Assembly: GCA_014529385.2 (NCBI GenBank) | Contig: CM043964.1 | Span: forward strand, 131,853,420 to 131,913,419 | Direction: 5' to 3' | DNA: 60,000 nucleotides | Source of the DNA: Adiantum capillus-veneris | Lineage: Eukaryota > Streptophyta > Polypodiopsida > Polypodiales > Pteridaceae | Shown: in pieces, positions 44,180 through 53,489 of the stretch | Position numbering within the stretch: the stretch's first letter is position 1 | Layout of the letters: the number at the start of each line of letters is the position of its first letter | Notes under the pieces: model-generated | Told to the model about the DNA's origin: nothing | Database searches by the model: none | Seen by the model: only the letters and a program-made list of their open reading frames with translations | Made by a program: the position numbers and the translations under genes

Positions 44180-44387
44180 ATGTGTGTGCGTTTTTTTGGA
44201 TCGTATGCATGTTTTCTCTCTCTTTTTCTCTCTCAATGTGTGTTTTTTGTTTATGCATGTTCTCTCTCTCTTTTCCTCTCTCAATGCGTGCGTTTTTTGT
44301 TTATGCATGCTCTCTCTCTCTTTTTCTCTCTCAATGTGTGTGTGCATTCTTTGTTTATGTATGTGTGTGTGCGTTTTTGTTTTTGTT

Positions 44388-44445
<58 letters not shown>

Positions 44446-44640
44446 AACACTATGTGTGTGTGTGTATGTGTGTGTGTGAGAGAGAGAGAGAGGGAGAGAG
44501 AAAGAGGGGAAGGGAACATGAGAATGAGGAGAGGGAAGGAGCATACCTGGCTCTCCTTCCTCTCCTCGTGTGTGTGTGTGTGTGTGTGTGGAGAAGAAAA
44601 AGAGAGAGAGAGAGAGAGAGAGTGAGGGAGAGCGTTACCT
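44180..44640. repeat. CACTA 2 microsatellite block
   Basis: Imperfect tandem copies of a ~55-bp phrase (TCTCTCTCTTTTTCTCTCTC plus AATGTGTG...TTTATGCATG) at 44180-44345, then (CT)n at 44391-44442 and GT/GA runs to 44640. All six-frame ORFs here are compositional. Confidence 0.9.
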
Positions 44641-44661
44641 GCTCCTTGCTTGAGGGCGCCG

Positions 44662-44690
44662 AAAAACTCAGATCTGAGATCTGAGTTTTT
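44662..44690. repeat. 29-bp palindrome near CACTA 2 end
   Basis: AAAAACTCAGATCT, a single G, then its exact complement. Lies between the microsatellite block and the right subterminal repeats. Confidence 0.85.
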
Positions 44691-44714
44691 GGGCGCGCTC
44701 GGTTATTTTTTTTA

Positions 44715-44850
44715 CCCCAGCCGGCGTCGCTATGAGCGTCGCTATAAGCGTCGCTATGAGCGTCGCAAATTTACAAAGAAATTTGCGACGCTCATAGCGA
44801 CGCCGGGAAATTTTTTTGGGAGCGTCGCTGTGTGAGCGTCGCTAATATGA
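44715..44850. repeat. CACTA 2 right subterminal repeats
   Basis: Eight or so copies of GCGTCGCTA / TAGCGACGC, with an inverted pair around AAATTTACAAAGAAATTT. Confidence 0.85.
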
Positions 44851-44866
44851 AGAGCCTCTTGTAGTG

Positions 44867-44869
44867 CCT
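44867..44869. repeat. Target-site duplication of CACTA element 2 (right)
   Basis: CCT; pairs with 38053-38055. Confidence 0.85.
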
Positions 44870-46593
44870 GAGCCCCCCTGAGTCCCCTTTAAGCCCTATT
44901 TCAATAAAAAAGTCAAATAGATAGATAGAAACTCCTTGTTTGGCTTTCAAAGCCTCTGATCCATTTTTTGACTCTTGGAGTGCTTTTCACCAATGAAATT
45001 TCTTGATGTCAGTCTCCATAGCTTCATGGTTCCTTGGGATCCTTGCCATATGGTTTTGTTGACTTTGGCTTCATTGGAGCTCCGTTTGGCAATTTGTCAC
45101 TCTGGAAGCACCCGTGGTTGTGTTCACATGTCGTCGATGACTTGTGGTGGTCTACCACCATAGGACTTGGTTTTTGATGGTCTAGGAATACCGCCCGTGA
45201 AGTTTGGTGGCAAACGGACATCTGGTTTGGCCGTGAGAGCTAGTTGACACTTTGTGTGTCTGATGCCGTTTCTGAAGCTTAGTCCCGCTTTGGGTCCCCT
45301 TATGGCCATGCGGGCTATATAGACTTGTAGAGCATGTCGAGATGCTCCTACCCATGAGTTTTGGTAGCATTTGGGCACCTTTCCATTGATTTACCATTTG
45401 GTGGCCTCTTGCAGGGCTCTAGAAGTTAGGGGTTTTTTGCCGCCTTTGTGCATTCAAGAGTGGTCTCCTATGCTAGGGTAAACTGCCGATGAAGCCTTAT
45501 TGCTTTTGGGTTAGCCGTTAGGTGGCCACCTCTACCTGTAGGTCTCTACTGCCCGTTTCCCGTGTGAACCCTACACTAGTTTTCGCGACAAAACATCAAA
45601 CATATGCAAAAAGCTCAAGATCGTGAGCCTACCTCTCATATCTGGAGCCTGTCGGGTGATCGTGCGCATCGTAGAAGCAGCTGGAAGTCCGGTTCCCTCT
45701 AGGTGGCAAGAGCTCTCTCTCAAGAAGGAAATAGTAGAAATGAGCTCTAAGTGAAGTGAAAAAATCTTATAACGGGGGTCCCCGAACCACTTTCTATGAA
45801 ATTTGACATGTGCTCGCAACTTCTTGCGAGATGTGGTTTAGGCTCGAAAAATTCTTGATTTGGACTCCATTTGCCCAGTTTCCGAGAAATTTGACGTTTC
45901 GGTCAAAATCTGACCAAAACACGTTTTCTGCTCCATTCACATAATTGCACCCCCATTGTACCATAGGATTTTCTATAGTCACTAATTATCCCCATATTTT
46001 TTGTTTTTCATTACGACCGTATTTCACCAGCTTTTTATATTTTTGAAGTTTTTCTGCCGATAATTAGTAAAATTAAAAAGAAAATAGCAAATTAAACCCA
46101 AAAAATCCCCAAAAATCATAATAACTCAAAAACATCACCGCAAAACACTATATATACTCATATGCAATTTTTATGGCCGAATTTCTCTGTTTTACCAATA
46201 TTTTGTCCGAAAAATGGCTATTTTTACATATATACACACACCTAGGGGCCTGATTTGGCATTTGGCCCCATATACTTGTAGAGTCATTTTGTATAAGGGC
46301 ATATGTACTTAGGTTAGTCCAAAAAATTTCCCAATCAAACAAAAACCCTTCAAAATAGTCGAAAAATATACCCTTTTTTACTCTTTTTACCATTGGGTCC
46401 GCATTTGAGAATGCCTCCCCCCCTCCTAGTCGGAGTCTTCCTCGATGACAAGGTATCGCCTCGGTGTACGTTCAGTGCATGGAGTAAAAAATTGTGCTAA
46501 TGCTTGGCCGTGTAATGTGGCCCTATTTTATGTATACTCAGTCAATGCATGAAAAAATCAATGTTGTGCAAGAGGAGGGAATAAGCAAGATGC
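44870..46593 (-). other. Gypsy spacer between pol extension and ORF2, right copy
   Basis: Aligns with 3780-5560 of the left copy. No gene called. It carries the internal polypurine tract. Confidence 0.7.
46414..46429 (-). other. Putative internal polypurine tract (right copy)
   Basis: Minus strand CTAGGAGGGGGGGAGG, identical to 5350-5365 and nearly identical to the true 3' PPT at 28058-28071. Confidence 0.6.
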
Positions 46594-47935
46594 TTATTGG
46601 CATTTGACGTCGAGGTTTCCTATTTGTTGTTGATTGGTTGGTAGATATTCTTTGCAATTAAAATTTGTAACTCTACAGCTCTCTGTTTGATCGTCTTTCT
46701 TACAAAAGTCGCTTGGTTTGTCGCTACTGTCGATATGGCCATGGTTGTCTCCTTGTAGAGAATTGTCGTGGATGAATTGGCGATATTCTTTTTCTCTTTT
46801 TCTTTCCATTTGTAGCCTTGTTTTGGAGGTTTTTTGTAGGTTTATTGCCACGTTCATGGTCGTCATTGTTGGGCTGCTGATCGGCACCCACATAGATCGG
46901 TTTGCCGGTTTCATAGGTAGTGTGTGTCTGCATGCTGATGTTGCTTGTATTGAAGGGAGTTCCTGTTGCTTTGGTTTTGGGATCCAAATGCGAGTCGCAT
47001 TTAGGTTGTTAATGAGCATTCTCTTTGGGATCCATATCTTTTTCATTCCCGTGGTTTTTAGTTGAACTGTGTTCTTCTATTGACTTCTTCTGTTGTATTG
47101 TGGTTTGTCTGCCATGTCACCTCTATCCTTCCGCACCCATACTTGTATTTTGCGTGTTTCTAACCTTGATCTTTTCACTGTGGTGTGCGTTGTTTTATGT
47201 TTGTAGTGAACATTGTTGGCAATTCCCTGGTTTTTCTCCATGGGTATAGTGTTGTTCTTTAGTGGCATCCATCCTTTGGGTTCTTTATCTAGTGATTGTG
47301 GTGTTGTCATCCTGTTTGTTTGGGTTTGCTGAGAAAAAGGTACCACCTGTTGTTCTAGTGCATGCTGAATTTTGACTGTATCCGAATTCCACTCTATCTG
47401 CACATTATACTCTTTTTGCTAAGGTTGTCCCAACAACATGGGGTGTAGTGTGCTCTCATCCCCAACCACGTAAAACTTGTGTGGGTAAATATATTGATGT
47501 ATTTGTACATGCAATATAGTCCAGCCCAATGTTTTTTGGCGAATGTGATGTACTACTTTCCAGCACTTGTGGAGTAGGATGTAGTTGATCTTTGGGCTTG
47601 AGCTGTTTGTATAATTTGTAAGAGCACATATTCGCTTGAGCTCCTGAATCAAGCAATGCCGTCGATTCAACTTGATTGCTACCCACTTTGATTGCAATTA
47701 TTGGCTCAGCTGTGTCTTCACCAAAATTTGTTAGTCGAATAGCATTTATCGCAACGGTGATCCACATTGTTGTTGTTGTTGTAGAAGCCTTCTTTTTGCA
47801 ATGCATTCTTTTGCTTCTGCTTGGGCTTCTTCTCGTACCCTCTGTTTCTCCTTCATCCGTTGTTTTTCTTGATGGATTTGTTGAAGCATGTCCTCTGTTA
47901 GTGGTAAGTGATACTTTTTTAATCGACACCCACTA
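46594..47935 (-). pseudogene. Gypsy pol C-terminal extension, right copy
   Basis: Follows the integrase tail and a Q/E/K/R-rich helix (QQIHQEKQRMKEKQRVREE). It contains the second retropepsin-like domain (47419-47710), then a long low-complexity tail to 46594 (frames 47403-47077 and 47046-46594) rich in Q, N, T and K. The tail has no recognisable fold but both copies retain fragments of it, for example EYNVQIEW here and EYNVQID in the left copy. Several frame breaks. Confidence 0.65.
47419..47710 (-). other. Second retropepsin-like domain (right copy)
   Basis: EPIIAIKVGSNQVESTALLD with SGAQANMCSYKLYKQL (D codon 47648-47650), then, after one frameshift, LGWTILHVQIHQYIYPHKFY and MLLGQP followed by a stop where the left copy has W. 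The D-S-G-A loop, F-Y-V-V strand and L-L-G-Q-P turn are the landmarks of a retropepsin. The canonical protease lies separately at about 51990-52330. Confidence 0.72.
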
Positions 47936-48819
47936 ATGCAATTTGGCATTCCTTCTCCTGCTAATGTAGCAAGTTTGACAACTCCACTTTGTGATAAGTC
48001 ACTAATCACAAAGGGTCCCATCCCTCGCTATTTAAGTTTCTTGGCATGTTGCTTCAAGATATAAACAAGTACATAATCACTTGTTTTGAACTCTTTCGTA
48101 CGCACATGCTTGTCAAAAAACTCTTTTTGTCTTCTCTTTTTAGCATAGATCAAAGCTACAGCTCTCAATCGAAGTTCATCTAGCTTTGCAAGATCATCTA
48201 TTCTTGAAGAGAGCTCATGCCTAGTCCATTCCAAGAATTTCACTAGTCGTAGAGTTGGAACTAAAAACTCTATGGGTAATATAGCGTTTAGACCAAACAC
48301 CATGTTGTATGGTGTTGTTCCGATTGATGTTTTGTAAGCTACCCTGTATGCCCATAGTGTTGAGTGTAACTGTTGATCCCAGTCTGTTCTTGACTCTAAT
48401 ACAATTTTAGTCAAAACAATGCACAGTGTTTTATTTGTGGCCTCAGTTTGTCCATTTGCCTATGGATGATATGGATATTTTCTATGTATGACCATGAATT
48501 CCTCTAGCAGATATTCAATGACTTCATTAAGAAAATGTTCTCCTTGATCACTTATAATTTCTATTGGTAATCCGTATCGTACAAACACATTCTCATACAA
48601 AAATTGTGCAGTGGTTCTTGCATCGTCTTTTTGTGTTGCCTTGGCTTCCGCCCATTTTGTGAGATAGTCCGTAGCCACAATGATATATTGGATATGGGTG
48701 TGATATGCAGGAGGTGAAATAGGCCCCATAAAATCAATGAACCATTTTGCAAATGCCCGTGCTCCCATCATTGGCCGTAGTGGCATCTCATCTCTCTTTA
48801 TCGGCACCTTAGTGCGTTG

Positions 48820-48945
48820 ACATGCGTCACAACGCTTTACAAACTCCTCAGCATCCATATGCAATGTAGGCCACCATATTTCTATGGTTAAGACAATTTT
48901 TCCTGTCTTATTGCCTGAAAAATGGCCTCCACTTATGCCTCCATG
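48820..48945 (-). other. Integrase H2C2 zinc module 2 (right copy)
   Basis: H-x6-H and C-x2-C ligands kept, 126-base span, with IWWPTLHMDAEEFVKR between. Confidence 0.85.
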
Positions 48946-49197
48946 TGCGTGTTCTAGAATCAGCAGGTATTCGCTTTCACTTGCACAGATTCTAAGTTGA
49001 TTGTCCTTTCGTCGCTTATAGAGTTGATTCCCAATTAAATTAAAGTCGCGAGCCTCCAGCTCTATAGCCCTTTTCTACGCTTTTGTTATGTTTTCAGGAA
49101 ATTTCCTTGTTGTTAAGAAATCAATGATATATTGACTCCATGCAGGTGCAATGTTTACCTAAAACAATGTCGCGTGATCCACCGGTCGTTTGGCACT

Positions 49198-49323
49198 ACA
49201 TATAGTACAATTGTTAACATAAGCATGTGTGTCAGCATACATAGTTGGTCAATAAACCCCTAATTGTTTCAGTCTTTGGTGTGTTTTCATTGTTGAACAA
49301 TGAAATGCACAATCCTGGACGTG
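49198..49323 (-). other. Integrase H2C2 zinc module 1 (right copy, extra)
   Basis: H-x6-H (HVQDCAFH) and C-x2-C (CTIC) kept, same 126-base span. One Trp codon of the V-Y-W-P-T-M motif is now a stop. Confidence 0.82.
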
Positions 49324-49340
49324 TGCTTCTTCAAGATAAC

Positions 49341-50174
49341 ACTCGAATTCCTTTGGATTTATATATAATCGTGGAATTTGGTCCGAGCCTAAATGATACA
49401 GTTGTCCTGCAATCAATTGTAAGTTTTTTGTTTATCAAATTGTTTGTTGTTTGGATCTGTCTTCCTTGTTACCAAATCTACCTCCAAAGGAAAGAATGCT
49501 AACAATTTCTTGAGACCATTTGGGTATCATTTCACTATTGAACAGATAAGCATCAGGTATGTCATCATCTACTCCTTCAGAAGCTTCCCCGTTTTGCAGC
49601 CTTGAAAGATGATCCACCCGTAGATGAGTTTTACCTTTTTTTACTACCACTGTGAAGTCAAATATTAGCAATATAATAAACCAGCGTACAATTCTTCCAG
49701 TATTGCATGGTTTATTTACTAGATACAAAAGAGCTTGTTGATCTGTGAAGAACACAAATTTGTTTGCGAGCAAATAATGCCGAAATTTATTTACAGCATA
49801 AATTATTCCTAACCCCTCTCTTGCAATGGTTGTGTAGTTCTATTCTGCACTATTTAACTGTCGGCTCGCATAACAAACTGGGAAATACATTGTTCCGTCT
49901 CCAGGTGAGCCAGAATACTCCCAATTGCATATGCAGATGCATCAATGTGAACATGGAATATCTTTTCCCAATCTGGTGCTTTAAGTAGAAGTGCTGATAC
50001 AAGGTTTTCCTTAAGCTTTAGGAATGAAGTTTCGCACTCCTCAGTCCAGTCAAAACTGACTAATAAACGATACAGAGGTTGTACAATGACTGCATACATA
50101 TATATGAATCTTTGATAATATCTGCAATGTCCCATGAAGGATTGTACTTGTTTAGCATTAGTAGGCCTGGGCAA
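49341..50174 (-). pseudogene. Gypsy RNase H and connection, right copy
   Basis: 50174-49854 holds PRPTNAKQVQSFMGHCRYYQ, the RT thumb/connection, and IFHVHIDASAYAIGSILA (first RNase H Asp). 49773-49435 holds FVFFTDQQALLYLVNKPCN and the tail DDIPDAYLFNSEMIPKW. One frame break near 49850. RNase H lies between RT and integrase as in all Ty3/gypsy elements. Confidence 0.88.
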
Positions 50175-51565
50175 GTCTACTATGACTCTGATTTTGTCTA
50201 GGTCAGTGATTATGCCATTTCTTGAGACAATATGTCATAAGATGCGGCCTTGCCTAATTATAAAAATGCACTTTTCCAGGTTGAGACAGATTTGATATGT
50301 TCTATACTTCTCAAAAACCTTTTGTAAATGGTCAATATGTTCTTCTCGTAGAAGAGAGTGTACACAGAGATCATCCATATATATTTCTAAGAATATTCTC
50401 AGGTATTCTTTGAACGCATGAGTCATTAACCTTTGGAAGATAGCTAGGGCATTGGTTAAGACAAAAGGCATAACTCTATACGCATATATTCCCCATTCTG
50501 TGGCAAATGCTATTTTGTGTCGATCCTCTATTGCAATTTCCAGTTGGTTATACCCTAAAAACCCATCTAGGAAGGAATAAGCCCGTTTCCCAGCCACCCT
50601 CTCAAGTACATGTTCTGTGATCGGCAAGGGATAATTATCCCTTATTGTGGCTACATTTACTTTTTGAGGTTCACACACACACACACACGTAGCTTTTTGT
50701 TCTTTTTGGGGACAACTACAATGGGTGACACCCAATCTGTATGCTTGATTTCATAGATGAATTCAGCATCCATCAGCTTGTCGATCTCCTCTTTCATTCG
50801 TTTAGCAAATGTGTCATTATATGTGTAAGGACGCTATTTGCTAGGTTTGGCATCTAATTTCAATGGAATTGTATGTTGGCATATCGATGGATCTTCTTGA
50901 GAAGTTGTGTTTGCAGTTCTTATTCTTCAAGCTCTAAATCAGTTGCTATATAGACCGGATGAGGCTTTTCGCCTAGCGCAGCGAGGTCTATCCGTTTCAC
51001 ATTTTTTCGGCCCATCGTAAGATTCTTGGTTTATTCTTTCCCTGACTGGTGGTGATTATGATTTTTCTATCCTGTATGGTGAATTTTCGATAGTGGGATG
51101 GTCCATACCTCTCGTAACGACCGTCTTAGTTCTTGGTATTTCTTTTTACACTCCATTTTGGTCCACTCTGGGTCTTTTGTTTTTTCCTGTTTTGATTGTT
51201 GAGATTTTTTTGATTTTGTTTTTGTTTTAGTCTTTTGTACTTGTTTTATTTCCTCCTGCGTTCTTTCCCTTCGAACTTTCGAGAATCTTCCTGATATTTG
51301 GTCTTTTACACAATCCTCTGCTTTGACAAGCATTAGATAGTGAGTTTTATCTTTTATTCTGGGCATCAGGTTCTCTCTAATTTTGTTTTCTGCTCTTTTT
51401 TTTCTATAGCGTTCTGGCATCTAGGGTGCTGATTGGCAAAATCATAAAACTTGATATTCGTTGTTTTCTCCCCAGCTCACTTGAGCTGTCTAAACACTCG
51501 TTATCTGCATCGTTATTTACCTCCAGTTGCTCAGAGGAGTTATAAAACTCTTCCTATTCTGGTGG
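50175..51565 (-). pseudogene. Gypsy reverse transcriptase with basic N-terminal linker
   Basis: The K/R/E-rich linker 51420-51067 precedes RT. The RT core (50735-50235) has NVATIRDNYPLPITEHVLER, KRAYSFLDGFLGYNQLEIAI, YRVMPFVLTNALAIFQRLM and IYMDDLCVHS (YMDD at 50370-50381). A short (AC)n run at 50673-50688 lies inside the region just before NVAT and has probably grown within the coding sequence. Upstream homologous pieces (near 51000-50740) are out of frame. Confidence 0.88.
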
Positions 51566-53454
51566 TTAGGATTTATAAAACTCTTCCTGTTCTGGTGGTT
51601 CTACATTATCATCTTTTGTTGGTATAAGGCTTACCATGTAATAGGGTAGCACATCATAGCCATCCTTATCGTAAAATTTTGTCATTGGGCTATCTGTAAT
51701 GGTACAGACATCCAATGTTGCTAATATGTGTTCCCATCCCAGAGGTTCTAAGGCATCTTTGAGAAAAGGTTCCAGAATGTAATCCTTGTCCTCAATAGCT
51801 CTTTCTAAGACGCATTCCTCTCTTTTTAAGCTCCCACAATGTGAAGCCCCGCACATCCATAGCTCTTTTTTTTTTCCCTAACCATGCTGGGAGTTCGGAC
51901 CCTGCCAATGTAGCTGAATCAAACTCTTCCACTGGTGTCTGGTTCACATCTTTGTAACTATGGTCTTTTAGGTGTATTTTGGTTGTAGTCTCGCCATGTC
52001 TGAGGTATATGTGGTCGTAATCCCACTCCTGGACCATCTTTAATTGTCTCATGAATGGTCTTTCCAAGATAATCTCGTAATTGTTCTTTTTGTCGAAATC
52101 AACTATTGCAAATGTATGCTCATACTCGATTCCGCACCAGGTGACAATTACTTTTTCTAAAAGTCCTAGAGGCTTTTCCATGAACCCATCTGCCAGTTGC
52201 AATTTCATTCTGGTAGCTCTCAAAGTCGGTTTTTCCCATTTTCTCTAGATTTCCTTGGTGGCGATAGCGACTCCTGCTCCACTGTCAAGAATAGCTTTGG
52301 AAACTACTCCTTGGAATTCTACTGGTAGTGTGGTATTTCCATCTTCTCCCTCGCAATATTCTCCAACCTTGTTAATAGGAACTGGCCTAGTGTTGAGTTG
52401 AGGCTTGTCCAATTCTCTAATCCCTTCTTGAAGCTTTGAGGTGGGGTCTTTTACTCCAAATTTTTCTAAGAATTTGCCTACGGTGGTCCACATGTTTGGC
52501 CGTAGCCTCAGGAGTTCGGCTAATGTGATTGTGCATGCCACAGGGGTGGACAATAACTCAATCAACCCTTGTGAATCCATCACTCTGTTGGAAGAATGTC
52601 TTTGAGATGGGATTGCTCTCACCTCAGACATGGCTTCATACTCCCCTAGGTAAGAGGGTATAGTTTTTAGAGAGTCTGGTTGACTGTGCCCCAAACTAAT
52701 TGATCCCTGGTCTCCCCCTTGTGAAAGCACAAGTTCATTTGTGATCTTGCCTCAAATTCTTCAATGGGAGGTAAGATCTCATTTTTCTCTTTTTACGTGC
52801 TATTTATTTGGTGGCTCACCCTATTAGCTTCATTGGCATCATGGATTTGCTTCCACAGGTCATCTACACCGTTACAATCCTTACTCATTTCTACCAATGT
52901 TTTAGGCTGGAAACCATCAATTGTCTCATCTGTTGTATTTGGCACTATGATAGGTTCTCTCCTAGACTCAGAGGCAGTCGTGAGTCTCTCCTTTGTGTCT
53001 CCTTGTTTCTCTAAAGTTGGTTTGATAGGGGTTGGAGCTGGTACCTTGTGCTAACTTGCACGTTTACCTAGCAGGTTTTCTATCAAGGATTGGGCTGTTT
53101 CAATCATCTTTTGACACATTTCCAACCTCTGTTTCTCTATTTTTGCATATGGATAAGTCATCCATCTTTGCTCTTGGGTTTGGTTTTCTTGAGTCTGGCT
53201 TCGTATGCTTTTAAAAGTGCGTCTAACTGCTCATTTTTCTTTTTTGCCAACACTGATCCTGCACTTTTGGGTTCTATTATTTCCTTGGGTCCTATGGTTG
53301 CCGCAGTGTGTGAGCTTAGACAAGTTAGATCCTCTAATTGCTCTAATCTATCCTTTGTGTGTTTTAACTCCTCCAATAGAGCCGTTTGCTCTCGTTCTCT
53401 CCTGGCTTTCATACGCGCCTTTCTAGATTTCCAAGTGCTTCTTTGATTTTTCAT
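51566..53454 (-). pseudogene. Gypsy protease 1 and flanking linkers
   Basis: 53454-53158 is a K/R/E-rich coiled segment. 52730-52245 has TPVACTITLAELLRLRPNMW, the usual lead-in, then the retropepsin start VVSKAILDSGAGVAIATKEI. 52223-51792 continues LQLADGFMEKPLGLLEKVIV, FAIVDFDKKNNYEIIL and ERPFMRQLKMVQEW (normally I-L-G-R-P-F) and HIYLRHGETTTKIHLKDHSY. 51856-51566 adds an acidic linker. The frame is nearly continuous with only one or two breaks. Confidence 0.85.
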
Positions 53455-53489
53455 TTCTGAACTTGGGGCATCGGTTTTTGTCTCTTCAA

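Larger units (their letters stand above)
38056..44866 (-). mobile_element. CACTA (En/Spm) element 2, 6.8 kb, near complete
   Basis: Perfect terminal inverted repeats CACTACAAGAGG / CCTCTTGTAGTG, CCT duplications and dense subterminal TAGCGACGC/GCGTCGCTA repeats. On the minus strand it encodes a TNPD-like transposase (43108-40230) and a TNPA-like accessory protein (39957-38644), in the usual order. Upstream of the transposase it holds a captured HMA-domain gene fragment, CT/GT microsatellites and a hairpin module shared with CACTA 1. It sits in the spacer of the gypsy element. The clean accessory gene suggests a younger insertion than CACTA 1. Confidence 0.95.
47936..49340 (-). pseudogene. Gypsy integrase with two H2C2 zinc modules, right copy
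   Basis: Module 1 lies at 49198-49323 (CAFHCSTMKTHQRLKQLGVY; C-T-I-C). The linker includes AWSQYIIDFLTTRKF. Module 2 lies at 48820-48945 (GGISGGHFSG; C-D-A-C). The core reads KWFIDFMGPISPPAYH, IEIISDQGEHFLN, a TAG at 48460-48462, then ANGQTEATNK. The next frame 48414-48028 covers WAYRVAYKTSIGTTPYNMVF and the tail with FKTSDYVLVYILKQ; a stop after KKLK precedes the rest (48021-47936). The first core residue pair is W-F-I-D where the left copy has W-G-I-D. Confidence 0.88.
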
